Origin: Methylovulum sp. | GTDB lineage: Bacteria; Pseudomonadota; Gammaproteobacteria; Methylococcales; Methylomonadaceae | NCBI GenBank assembly: GCA_030653435.1 | Contig: JAURZI010000123.1 | Coordinates: 55,168 to 119,167 of the forward strand | Direction: 5' to 3' | Length of the DNA stretch: 64,000 bases | Shown: positions 53,395-62,395 of the stretch, in pieces | Layout of the letters: each line of letters opens with the position of its first letter | How positions within the stretch are numbered: the stretch's first letter is position 1 | Position numbers and translations under genes: made by a program | The notes under the pieces: generated by a model | What the model was told of the DNA's origin: nothing | The model's input: only the letters and a program-made list of their open reading frames with translations | The model's database searches: none

Positions 53395-54864
53395 TTAGTT
53401 ACAAGGATTGGCGTCTGTCTCACCGCAGTCTATATGCCTACGGTTTCTGCCATCATGCGCCTTAGGTAAGAACGGGAACACCTTGTATATGCCGTTATCG
53501 GTCAAATCGCCACCTTCAGCGCCGATGTTAAAGTTTACCCCGTCGCCCAAATTCGGCACCGGCCCCAATAAGGCACCGGCCAGCACACGCAGGCCGACAT
53601 CGGTAACATCGTCGTTAGGTCTGCGGCCGTTAGGGAAGCCCGCCGCATCGCCTGCCAACACAGTCAGGCGTTTTTGTGATTCCGGCGCGGTAGGCGCTAC
53701 GCCGACGTTCAGACGTAACAGTTCGGAGCAAGGATTTTTAGCCGTACAAGCATCCGCTTTTTGGCCTGGATATTTAAGCAAGGCCGCAACCAGATCGGTG
53801 CGTCCGGTCACCGGAAAACTGGTGCCAAACGCGAGGTTGATGACCCCGGTCAACCGTGGGTTCAGGTAATAGTCCAGGAATGCCGATTCTTGGATAGGGG
53901 CCATCGCATTCCATAAGTCTTTGTCGCCGGTGCCGATAACCAGCTCATTGATTAACGGGTTGCCCATGCGCGAGACCTGCACCAAGCTGCCCCCGGACGT
54001 CACGCTACCGTTACCGTTCAAGGTAGTGGTCGCATAACGGTTCGTGGAGGCGTACATGCCAATCACCGCGTCAGGCGTGCTGGTAACCTCGGCAATCGGC
54101 ACTTCTATGGCAATTGTGCTGACATTAAAGCCGGAAAACATATCATTACCGAACGGGTTAACCTTGTCGTTGCCATCCTGTAGCGCGCTCAAAATAGGCG
54201 GCGCACGAAAGTTAAGCGTATCGAACGTGGCGCCCAGGTCGATATAAAAGGTTTCATCGCGCTGGCCCGCAAATACCCGGCCACCGTTTTTCAATGGATA
54301 AATGCCTTTATCGCTGAGCGCTTCGTAATCAGGGATAGTACGCGGACCAATATTGGCAGGCACGGCGAATTGTCGGCGATTGTTCAAAACACGGTTGGGT
54401 TGGCCGGGCCGGTATTCGGTCACGGTATAGCTCTGACGCAAACCGATGCCTTCCGAACCGGGGCCGTTTAATGCTTTGATTGATGTTAACCCAGGTATGC
54501 CGTCCACGCCGGCATAAGCGAGCGGAAAATCATCATAGGGAGGCCTGATTTCGCTGTTGAAACGTACCCGATAAACGATGTCATTGGCCTTGCCGTCCTG
54601 GTTGGTGTCCAGATGGATCTCGTAGGCGACTTTGTCGTCGAAATTAAAATAATTAGGTGCGCTACTGGGTTCTTGTGCAGGAATGACGTTCATGATGAAC
54701 ACCAGCTTGCTAGGGTCTTCCCAGCTGCGGAACGCATAAACATCGGTAATATCGGCGGCAGGATCCAGCGCAATTGCCGGCGCTTCACGATGACTAGCGG
54801 CAAAACCGAGCTGTGGAATGACGGCCGCAACCGATACCGCCAGGAATTTGTGTATCATTTTCAT
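53395..54864 (-). CDS. DUF4331 exported protein
   Basis: A 489-aa protein with a signal peptide (FLAVSVAAVIPQLGFA) and the DUF4331 start ASHREAPAIALDPAADITDVYAF. It contains LDTNQDGKAND, a likely calcium loop. DUF4331 proteins are secreted and their role is not settled. It heads the run DUF4331-TPR-HupE-TonB receptor, with a gap of about 170 bp to the TPR gene. The association with a HupE-like permease suggests trace metal capture. Confidence 0.85.
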   Translation of the reverse strand: MKMIHKFLAVSVAAVIPQLGFAASHREAPAIALDPAADITDVYAFRSWEDPSKLVFIMNVIPAQEPSSAPNYFNFDDKVAYEIHLDTNQDGKANDIVYRVRFNSEIRPPYDDFPLAYAGVDGIPGLTSIKALNGPGSEGIGLRQSYTVTEYRPGQPNRVLNNRRQFAVPANIGPRTIPDYEALSDKGIYPLKNGGRVFAGQRDETFYIDLGATFDTLNFRAPPILSALQDGNDKVNPFGNDMFSGFNVSTIAIEVPIAEVTSTPDAVIGMYASTNRYATTTLNGNGSVTSGGSLVQVSRMGNPLINELVIGTGDKDLWNAMAPIQESAFLDYYLNPRLTGVINLAFGTSFPVTGRTDLVAALLKYPGQKADACTAKNPCSELLRLNVGVAPTAPESQKRLTVLAGDAAGFPNGRRPNDDVTDVGLRVLAGALLGPVPNLGDGVNFNIGAEGGDLTDNGIYKVFPFLPKAHDGRNRRHIDCGETDANPCN

Positions 54865-55084
54865 GGGATTAATCTCGTTTTAAAGTATAGGGTGTTAAAT
54901 TTTGTAGTGCCCCCCGTTATTCTGGAGTGGCATTAGCTATACGACGGATTAACCCGGCTGGATGCAGCTGTGGAATTTTTTATATTTTTTGAATAGGAGT
55001 AAGTCTATTACAGGCATGTTGACGGCTGATACGCTTTGCTTACGCAGACCATCCTGATAGGTCTTACGTGTTTTCAGTACTCCA

Positions 55085-55225
55085 AAGCACAAATGCATCA
55101 GTTATTGCGATATCAATCCGGTTTAACATAGCTTGGTCAAACAAGTTTCAGATTGGCCTTACTCGACATTTCACCGTGATGTTGAGCGAGGGCTTTATCC
55201 GCTAAACTGGTCAACGTCCCCCTGA
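55085..55225 (+). pseudogene. Remnant of a REP-associated tyrosine transposase (RAYT), C-terminal end
   Basis: Reading + frame from 55085: SYCDINPV, stop (55124), HSLVKQV, SDWPYSTFHRDVERGLYPLNW. The RAYT family has NPVKHGLV followed by DWPYSSFHR and a G-x-YP-x-DW ending, so the match is clear, with a stop where a lysine codon stood. Nothing of the catalytic His/Tyr domain is recognisable upstream. Dead fragment. Confidence 0.75.
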
Positions 55226-55239
55226 CATGGACGTTGACC
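55209..55239. repeat. Perfect 11-bp inverted repeat overlapping the RAYT remnant end
   Basis: GGTCAACGTCC (55209-55219), loop CCCTGACAT, GGACGTTGACC (55229-55239). It may be a REP-type hairpin recognised by a RAYT, or a terminator stem; no T-run follows. Confidence 0.6.
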
Positions 55240-55319
55240 ACGCCGAGCGCGGTTGAAGGTTGTGGCAATCGGCGGCAATCATGCGGCGCAATATGCTATC
55301 GCTGTTGCACCTTACCGCG

Positions 55320-57230
55320 TTAAACGAATATGAACTGGCTATCCGTCAAGCCTACCGGTAACCCCGTGATAAGCACGCTGCCGTTAATCCGCCCTTCGGT
55401 AGGATCGAAGGTATTCTTGAACGACGATACTAGTCTTGCGGTGCTTGCTCCGGTTTTCCAAGATACCCTGTCTATGTAATATTCGGGCGAAAAACTACCT
55501 ATCGCAACTAAGTATGTCTGTAGTATGTAACTTGCCCTATGAGAACTTTCAGGATGATACTCGGCCAACTTTCCTGCTAATAAACCGTCACGCTGATTGA
55601 TTACTAAAACATCCTCTAATCCAAAGCCGGTTAAGTCAATCGTACCGCCGGGCATGTCTCTTGCAGCCATGTAATACTCCATGCCAAAATCAATCACAAT
55701 ATAGTCAACGCCATCGGTAAAAAATCCGCCGACTTGCGGCGCAGAGGCTACATTGAGAAAATAAGTATGGGCAATTATTGTATCCGGATTAATTTCAACA
55801 GTGACGTCTTGCCGCGTAAGCACTTTAAAACCCTCTGCATTAATCCCCTGACTGACCCATTCTTCTTCTAAAAACAGATAGTCTCCGGCGGCGTTATCTA
55901 ATGTCAGCTTATTGCCGCTAAGCTCCATGGTGGAAAAGTCTTGGACTTTCAGTTGAAAATGGTTACCGGTACCGATGAACTTAATTGTCTCAACACCGAG
56001 AATTTTCCCGCTGGAAAAATAAATTTCTTGATTTGAGGCCGTCAATGTCAACACATCGTTACCCCCCTTACCGCCATCTATCAATCCATTTCTATAAGAA
56101 AAATAGGTCGTTTTGATAACATCATTACCTGCTCCGCCATACAAATAGCCGTCGCAATCTAATTCGTCATCGCCGCCTTTACCGTATAAGTAATCGCTCC
56201 CACCGCCACCATGAAGCTTGTTGGCGGCAGAATTCCCTTCTATACGATTCACTAACCCATTACCGGTGCCATTGATAGCGGTGACTCCAACCAAGACTAA
56301 ATTTTCTACGTATGCTCCTAAGGTATAACCGACTGAAGCCAAGGCGGTGTCCGTTCCGTTTTCTCTTTGCTTTCCTTCCTTAATGATGTCATTCGTATCA
56401 TCAACAATATAAGTATCCTGGTCTCTACCGCCAACCAACGTATCAATCCCACTACCGCCATTTAATGTGTCATTACCCTTACGACCAAATAAAATATCTG
56501 CGCCGCCTTGCCCCTGCAATCGATCATCGCCGGCGTAACTGCGAAGCTCATTAGCAGCGGCATTACCTGTAATGATATTGTTTAATAAATTTCCATAACC
56601 GTTGCTTGCCGCAGAACCTGTTAACGTTAAGTTTTCTATATTTGCCGCCAAATCAAAACTAACAGAAGATAGCACGGTATCGATTCCAAAATTTAAACCC
56701 TCTTTGATTCTATCCTTGCTACTGTCAACGACATACGTGTCGTTTGCCATACCGCCGACCAGCGTATCAACTCCAAGTCCGCCATCCAGCCAGTCTCTTC
56801 CCAAGCCGCCATCTAAACTATCGTTGCCCATCCCCCCTTTCAGGCTATCATTTCCTTCTCTTCCGATGAGCGTATTGGCGTTAGCATTTCCGACCAAGGT
56901 ATTCCCCATCACGTTGCCGATACCGTTAATAACTGAGCTCCCAGTCAAAAACAAGCTTTCCACTCGATAAGTTAAGGAAAAACTGACTGACGATTTTACG
57001 GTGTCGAATCCTTCGCCATCAAATTCTTTAACTTTGTCGCGCACGTTATCAACACGATAGGTGTCGTCGCCTACCCCCCCGAAAAGCGTATCCTGTCCCG
57101 AACCGCCGCTTAACCAATCATTTTCTGCATTTCCGATTAAAACATCATCGCCCCCGAAACCATAAAGCTCATCGCTTTCAGTTCCGCCTATTAAAATATT
57201 ATTAGTTGAGTCGCCGTTGATACGTGCCAT
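55320..57230 (-). CDS. RTX (calcium-binding nonapeptide repeat) protein
   Basis: A 636-aa protein with many GGxGxDxLx repeats from the N-terminus to about residue 400 (e.g. GGDDVLIGNAENDWLSGGSG, GGMGNDSLDGGLG). The C-terminal part about 410-636 lacks repeats and ends in an aromatic/hydrophobic tail (DSQFIFV), like a type I secretion signal. Such proteins fold on meeting calcium outside the cell. Function could be adhesin, S-layer-like or enzyme; no catalytic domain is seen. No HlyB/HlyD/TolC genes are close. Confidence 0.85.
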   Translation of the reverse strand: MARINGDSTNNILIGGTESDELYGFGGDDVLIGNAENDWLSGGSGQDTLFGGVGDDTYRVDNVRDKVKEFDGEGFDTVKSSVSFSLTYRVESLFLTGSSVINGIGNVMGNTLVGNANANTLIGREGNDSLKGGMGNDSLDGGLGRDWLDGGLGVDTLVGGMANDTYVVDSSKDRIKEGLNFGIDTVLSSVSFDLAANIENLTLTGSAASNGYGNLLNNIITGNAAANELRSYAGDDRLQGQGGADILFGRKGNDTLNGGSGIDTLVGGRDQDTYIVDDTNDIIKEGKQRENGTDTALASVGYTLGAYVENLVLVGVTAINGTGNGLVNRIEGNSAANKLHGGGGSDYLYGKGGDDELDCDGYLYGGAGNDVIKTTYFSYRNGLIDGGKGGNDVLTLTASNQEIYFSSGKILGVETIKFIGTGNHFQLKVQDFSTMELSGNKLTLDNAAGDYLFLEEEWVSQGINAEGFKVLTRQDVTVEINPDTIIAHTYFLNVASAPQVGGFFTDGVDYIVIDFGMEYYMAARDMPGGTIDLTGFGLEDVLVINQRDGLLAGKLAEYHPESSHRASYILQTYLVAIGSFSPEYYIDRVSWKTGASTARLVSSFKNTFDPTEGRINGSVLITGLPVGLTDSQFIFV

Positions 57231-57258
57231 GATGCGCTCCGAATTAGTAATTAATCAA

Positions 57259-57464
57259 GGGTACCCCCCGGCTCTGCCGGGGGACTCCCAAAGTTTGACA
57301 CTTCCGGGAATCATCGAGAGTCTCCTAATCTGGGGAACCGCCTAAAGCTCAAAAGAGTGAGAAAACAAACGATGAATCCGTTAGAAAGTTTAAAGCATAC
57401 AAAATGGGAATGTAAGTACCATGCGGTTTGGAATTTTCCGGGTTACTGGCAAACCCTACTTTGA
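57259..57464 (+). pseudogene. Remnant of an IS200/IS605-type element
   Basis: A hairpin CCCCCGGC-TCT-GCCGGGGG (57265-57283) is followed about 90 bp later by an ATG (57372) starting MNPLESLKHTKWECKYHAV, the N-terminus of IS200-type TnpA. After residue 19 the sequence departs from the family and stops at 57464. This is the layout of an IS200 left end with a truncated transposase. Decayed. Confidence 0.7.
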
Positions 57465-57489
57465 AAACCAAGGAGTTGGCTAAAAATAA

Positions 57490-57640
57490 CATCCCGAAAT
57501 AAGCGATCTTTCGGGATGGCTCGGTAGTTCCAACGGGGAAGGGAGCGCGGTAGGTTGAGGTGAATGTGCTAACCCCGACATTTGCAACGCTGATGTGTTG
57601 GGGTTCCTCACGTCACCCAACGCACCGTTTTTGCCCTAGG
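57490..57640. repeat. Palindromic intergenic repeat downstream of the IS200 remnant
   Basis: CCCGAAA...TTTCGGG at about 57491-57513, then GTAGGTTGAGGTGA... matched by ...TCACGTCACCCAAC, enclosing AACCCCGACAT / ATGTGTTGGGGTT. The second part is a nested imperfect palindrome of the type scattered in bacterial intergenic regions. It lies before the glutaredoxin/CcdA-like gene. Confidence 0.45.
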
Positions 57641-57747
57641 CCTACCCGTATCGCGTAGCTATGCGATTAAATCGATTAATATCGCTTCCTTTGATTATTG
57701 AGAGCGACTTAAAATAAATGGCACAACAGTTAACCAGGAGCCAGTTC

Positions 57748-59034
57748 ATGCCTTGTCATGCCTACATTCTAAAATCATTACTCAGTGTCAACTTGAAAAT
57801 GCTAGGCAGATGGTTTTTAGCACTGGCGCTAGTATCCGGTTTTGGTTTGGATGCGGCTGCGACTGCTTTCGCTGTAGTCGCGAGTCCTTCGCTGGGACAA
57901 CCGCATAAACAGGCAGAGCAGATTGCTGATATAGAAGCCTTTGTTCGCGACGGCTGCCCTCATTGCGCTAAAGCTGAAGTTTTTTTGCAGACCCTAAAAC
58001 GTGAGCACCCCGAATTAAACATCGTCATTCATGATGTTATCCAAGAACCCGAAGCGTTGGTGCGACTTCAGGAACTCGCCCAAAGCCAAGGCGTCAGTGC
58101 AGCCAGAGTGCCGGCTTTCCAAGTAGCGGGACAACTGATCGTCGGCTATTCAGACGAGATCACAACGGGGCAGCTTATCCGTAGCGCTTTAGCCAGATCG
58201 CAAACAAAAACTGCGAAAAATGCAGATATGGCGGGTAGTTGCGAAGCAAAACAGGCGTTGGTCTGTGAGCCGGAAATAGAGGCTACACAAACCACCGAGC
58301 CGGCTTTTGCCGTTGACTTTTTGGGTTATCGTTTATCCCCCAGCGAAATAGGCTTGCCCCTGTTTACCCTGGCAATGGGACTGCTGGACGGTTTCAATCC
58401 ATGCTCGCTGTGGGTATTGATACTCATGATTTCGCTGCTCTCGCCACTAAAAGACAGAGGCCGAATGTTTGCTATCGCCGGCACTTTCGTTGCCGTGGAA
58501 GGTTTGGTTTATTTCATGTTCATGGCAGCTTGGCTCAATCTGTTCTTGTTCATTGGCCTCTCCCGTGCATCGGAAATTACGGTTGCCTTGATTGCCTTGC
58601 TGGCAGGGCTCATTAACCTTAAAGACTTTTTGTTTTTTGGCCGGGGCATTTCGCTGTCAGTTCCAGAGACAGCTAAACCTGGCATTTACGCCCGAATGCG
58701 GAAGATTCTCCATGCACAAAATCTTCTCGGCGCCATAATCGGCGCTGTGGTGCTGGCTATATTAGTGCAGCTTGTTGAATTTATGTGCACTTCGGGTTTC
58801 CCTGCCCTATACACGCAGATACTGACCCTGGAAAACCTGCATAACATCAGCTATTACAGCTATTTGCTGCTTTACAACCTAGCCTATATGTTTGATGACG
58901 TTGTTATTTTAACCATCGGCATCGTCACGCTGAGCCAACGGCGACTACAGCAACAAGAAGGACGTTGGCTTAAACTGGTTAGCGGCTTCGTGATGGTGGG
59001 ATTGGCGCTCTACCTGCTTGTAAGCCCAGCTTGA
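57748..59034 (+). CDS. Glutaredoxin-like domain fused to a CcdA/DsbD-like membrane domain
   Basis: A 428-aa protein: signal/anchor segment (about 17-40), glutaredoxin-like domain with C70-PHC-73 and cis-Pro in RVPAFQV, then a Cys-containing linker (C165, C173), then six or so helices with C219 in GFNPCSLWVL and C347 in EFMCTSGFP. The last two resemble the cysteine pair by which CcdA/DsbD carry electrons across the membrane. So it may feed reducing equivalents to the periplasm. AGGAG lies 9 nt upstream of the ATG at 57748; the ORF is open to 57718. Reductive partner and target unknown. Confidence 0.75.
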   Translation: MPCHAYILKSLLSVNLKMLGRWFLALALVSGFGLDAAATAFAVVASPSLGQPHKQAEQIADIEAFVRDGCPHCAKAEVFLQTLKREHPELNIVIHDVIQEPEALVRLQELAQSQGVSAARVPAFQVAGQLIVGYSDEITTGQLIRSALARSQTKTAKNADMAGSCEAKQALVCEPEIEATQTTEPAFAVDFLGYRLSPSEIGLPLFTLAMGLLDGFNPCSLWVLILMISLLSPLKDRGRMFAIAGTFVAVEGLVYFMFMAAWLNLFLFIGLSRASEITVALIALLAGLINLKDFLFFGRGISLSVPETAKPGIYARMRKILHAQNLLGAIIGAVVLAILVQLVEFMCTSGFPALYTQILTLENLHNISYYSYLLLYNLAYMFDDVVILTIGIVTLSQRRLQQQEGRWLKLVSGFVMVGLALYLLVSPA

Positions 59035-59238
59035 GTCTATCAATCAATACTGATAAGTTCTCGAAGCTGGTGCCAGGATGGCTTAAGTTGCTGCCAGCGT
59101 GGCTTACAGCGATGGTCTGACGATGCCTCGACATCATCACCGCCTCCCACCGCTGTAACTTTCCGAACCCTCAAGAGCTTGCTGGCTTAAGGTTGGATAG
59201 CCCCCCGAAAATTAATCTGCATAAGGTTCCGGCAGATT

Positions 59239-59757
59239 TTATGCTACTTTATCTTTCTTTGAGGGAGCATCCGCTGAGGGTTTCGGTAGCGATTCCGGCA
59301 TCGGCTGGGAAATAACGTTGCCGACACCGACCCTACTGCCTTGCATATCGATTTTGCCTTTAAATATTGCGCCTTCAGCGATGGAAACCCGTGGAGCGAC
59401 AATATCCCCGACTACCGAGCCATTCTCACGGATCATAACCCGTTCGGAGGCAACGATATTGCCAACGACCTGACCCTGTACGACTACCGCTTTGGCATGA
59501 ATCTCGGCGTGTATGCGACCGTTCTGACCGATGGTCAGCAAGTGTTCTTTCAGATCTATCTTGCCTTCAATCTGGCCTTCTATGAGCAAATCTTCGCTGC
59601 CATTAAGTTCACCCTTGATAATGACTGATTTGCCGATATTGGCCGACATCTTGTCCAAAATCCGCTCGGAACGTGGCAGAGTTGTTGGGGAAATCTCTTG
59701 TGCCGGGGTTGGGGTAGATTTGTTTTCGGGTTGTGTTGCTGGCTCACGCTTCCACAT
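59239..59757 (-). CDS. Bactofilin
   Basis: A 172-aa bactofilin: Pro-rich N-terminus, then the beta-helical DUF583 domain from about 40 to 135 (SVIIKGELNGSEDLLIEGQI, GEIHAKAVVVQGQVVGNI), with an unfolded C-terminus rich in Pro/Lys. Bactofilins polymerise without nucleotide and organise cell wall or polar structures. AGGAG precedes the ATG. No M23 peptidase gene adjoins. Confidence 0.9.
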   Translation of the reverse strand: MWKREPATQPENKSTPTPAQEISPTTLPRSERILDKMSANIGKSVIIKGELNGSEDLLIEGQIEGKIDLKEHLLTIGQNGRIHAEIHAKAVVVQGQVVGNIVASERVMIRENGSVVGDIVAPRVSIAEGAIFKGKIDMQGSRVGVGNVISQPMPESLPKPSADAPSKKDKVA

Positions 59758-60025
59758 GGGTATCTCCTAAGATAAAGTTTTGAATTGCAAATAAAGGAAA
59801 GTATAGACGGCAAATGTTAAAACAAAGTCATGCTAGGCGCTGATAAGACAAATAAAGCATCATGTAGGGTATCCATTAGCACTGAACACCAACTAAACAC
59901 CGTCGGCCGATTACCGGGATAAATCCATGAGGCTTGGAAATAAAAGCTTTAAGCCAGAACGCCATGCCCTGGCAAGTCTTAATGTTGGCGGTTTTGCAAT
60001 CATAAACCGCCTCACACCCATGTCA

Positions 60026-62215
60026 TCATTTTTTAACCGACGCCAAGCCAAACAAATGTAAAAAATCTGTAAAAAAGCCTTGCTGTATCGCGGTTAAGCA
60101 GAATACGGCAATAAGCAATATCAATATGACGTACTGTCGCCAAGGGCTTGCTTTTTCTGCAAACGGATCGAATAATTGCCGCACGGCGTTGGCGGGCAAT
60201 TTAGCTGTGCCTGTTAAGGAACGACCAAAAGGGATGTTGATATATGCCTTGGCGTTGACGGCCCAGCCGCTGGCATCGAGGACTGGCGCCAGATTACGCT
60301 GGCGTAACTTTAGATAAGCCATCAGCATAGAAGGGCCGGAGATCGCGGCGACTATGCCCAATACCGCCAGCGGCATTTGCCAGGATGGCAAGCCTAAAAA
60401 GCCGCTGATGATGGCGGCTATTGCGGTACCTATAGCACCAACAGCCAAGCCGATAGCCGCGAAAATACCGGCAAACCGGCCGACATCAAATGGCGGCGGC
60501 GCCTGGGTGTCGGCCCCCTTCCCCAACTCGCCCGCATGAGCGATGGTCTGGGTCTGCGTGTCTTTATCTTTAGCGGCAGCAAACTTTTCAATCTGTTCGC
60601 TGAGCATGCGCGAAAAGCGCTTGTAGGGTGACCAGAAGGCCTGAGCCACACTGATAGGATGCTCAATAATCTTGACAATAGTCGCATCCCAATCGAGCCC
60701 ATCGCGGTCATAGAATATGCCGTTGCGGCCTAGCATTAAGTTATCGGCATCACCGCCGGTGACAGCTGCGGCAATATTTATTTTTTCGCCGCTCCCGGCT
60801 CTTCGGCATTCGCAATAAGCCAGATAAATTCCGCTCAATGCCGCCATCGTCGCATGCTTGGCAATGTCCTCCACGCGAATACATAATTGGCAGCTTCTGC
60901 CGTCAAGATACAACGTACCCGCCTGAAAAATACCGTGGGAACGCACGGCATAGAAATCATGGAAATTGACAAAATTATTCAGCAACTGATACAGATCCCG
61001 GCAGTAATGCAATAATTTCTTTACCGATTCAATAGCCTGCGCTTCGGGCGCTAAGGCTTGATCTTGGGCAACCAAAGCTGTCAGCGTAGTGTAGTAATCG
61101 CCAGCCAATATATGTGTGATGCGGTTTATCCCCAGCAATTCGACCAATGCGCCTTGCTTTTTTTGCTGCCATGCCAAGTAACCGGCAAATTTGGCATTAA
61201 TTTCCTGCCATTGCACATACGTCAATTGATCCACATCGCCATACAGCGGCATCACTATATCCGTGTGCAATTGCTCAACCCAGGCAATCCAGGCTGGATT
61301 AAGGCCATATTTTAACGGCAATCGCCCCCCGGCGCTGATCTGGGCCAAGGGTAAAGCGGCGAGTTCTTGTTGCCCATCAGCCAGATTTTTACCGTTTAAT
61401 TGTTCATAGCTAATGGTCGCAGGGTTGAGGGCCTCACCGGCGCGCGGATCGAACTCGACCAATTGGCAACGGGTAAAAAAATCATCTATTTTGCTTTTAA
61501 GGGCAGTAAATGTCTTTGTAATGGTTTCGGTGGCTTTATTAAAAGGGGGGACGTTAGCAGCCAGTGATTCGCCTGACCGCCACCAGTCAGCATATAATTG
61601 CGCTTCGGCAAAAAAATGGTCAATCATATCCTGCGTGATGCCGGGATCGCCACAACGGTCAACTTCTGAGCCGTAGCAGCTGATAATTTCTTCAATCAGC
61701 TGTTTATCGGCATCATTATCAGCCGCTTTGACGGGAATGATGCCATCGCCATTAAAACGCGTGTTGGCAAATATTTTTGTCATATCGGCCAAATCATCCA
61801 GTGTGATAACGGTCGCCGTGCTTTTATCCAAGTTTTTTAAGATTTCGCGTGCCGATGACAACAAACGCTGGCCTTCAACATGCGTATCATTGATGGCATT
61901 GAGAGGCAGCACAGCCGACGCTTTCAATAAGTCATCCGGTTCTTTCAACAAACCGGTTACCCACTGCACTGCGGCGACAATTTCCGGCGCACGAATGCGG
62001 TCATCACTGTCAGTATCTAAAAATGCCAAGGTTTGGGTATCAATTTGCAAACCATGGGCCGGGCAGCTTAGCGCGGCCCATAATTTTTGATCCAGTTCTG
62101 GCAGCGCTTTCAAGTCCTGTGCATTATTGAGCTGCACTTGGTCAAAACCGCCTAATCGGCTGAAGCGCCATTGATGTTTGGCGGTATTACGTATGCCAGA
62201 TAAATTGGGCATCAT
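60026..62215 (-). CDS. Unknown 729-aa protein with EF-hand loops and C-terminal membrane segments
   Basis: I do not recognise this family. An EF-hand loop occurs at D67-D69-D71-R73-R75-E78 (FLDTDSDDRIRAPE), and a second, less regular calcium-like loop at about 155 (FNGDGI). Most of 80-570 is soluble and helical without recognised motifs. The C-terminus has hydrophobic stretches at about 590-650 and 700-722. A role at the inner membrane with calcium is inferred. Long + strand frames here are shadows. The gene is divergent from DUF4126. Confidence 0.75.
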   Translation of the reverse strand: MMPNLSGIRNTAKHQWRFSRLGGFDQVQLNNAQDLKALPELDQKLWAALSCPAHGLQIDTQTLAFLDTDSDDRIRAPEIVAAVQWVTGLLKEPDDLLKASAVLPLNAINDTHVEGQRLLSSAREILKNLDKSTATVITLDDLADMTKIFANTRFNGDGIIPVKAADNDADKQLIEEIISCYGSEVDRCGDPGITQDMIDHFFAEAQLYADWWRSGESLAANVPPFNKATETITKTFTALKSKIDDFFTRCQLVEFDPRAGEALNPATISYEQLNGKNLADGQQELAALPLAQISAGGRLPLKYGLNPAWIAWVEQLHTDIVMPLYGDVDQLTYVQWQEINAKFAGYLAWQQKKQGALVELLGINRITHILAGDYYTTLTALVAQDQALAPEAQAIESVKKLLHYCRDLYQLLNNFVNFHDFYAVRSHGIFQAGTLYLDGRSCQLCIRVEDIAKHATMAALSGIYLAYCECRRAGSGEKINIAAAVTGGDADNLMLGRNGIFYDRDGLDWDATIVKIIEHPISVAQAFWSPYKRFSRMLSEQIEKFAAAKDKDTQTQTIAHAGELGKGADTQAPPPFDVGRFAGIFAAIGLAVGAIGTAIAAIISGFLGLPSWQMPLAVLGIVAAISGPSMLMAYLKLRQRNLAPVLDASGWAVNAKAYINIPFGRSLTGTAKLPANAVRQLFDPFAEKASPWRQYVILILLIAVFCLTAIQQGFFTDFLHLFGLASVKK

Positions 62216-62395
62216 GGGTATCCTTAAAAAATTCAGTTTGAAGTATGGGCGTTAATTAACATATCTTACCGTCTGAGGGCAATGATAATTTTTAGGGCAA
62301 GAATGCCTACATCTGTAAATAATGGTATCCTGATTTAACTGGCGTTAAGCAACACACGTTACGCTGACCTGACTCAGCAATCACAGGACGGCTTT

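Larger units (their letters stand above)
54865..55319. other. Intergenic region holding a transposase remnant and a palindrome
   Basis: Promoter of the DUF4331 gene is expected near 54880-54960. The rest carries the RAYT fragment and the inverted repeat listed separately. No intact gene is present. Confidence 0.5.
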
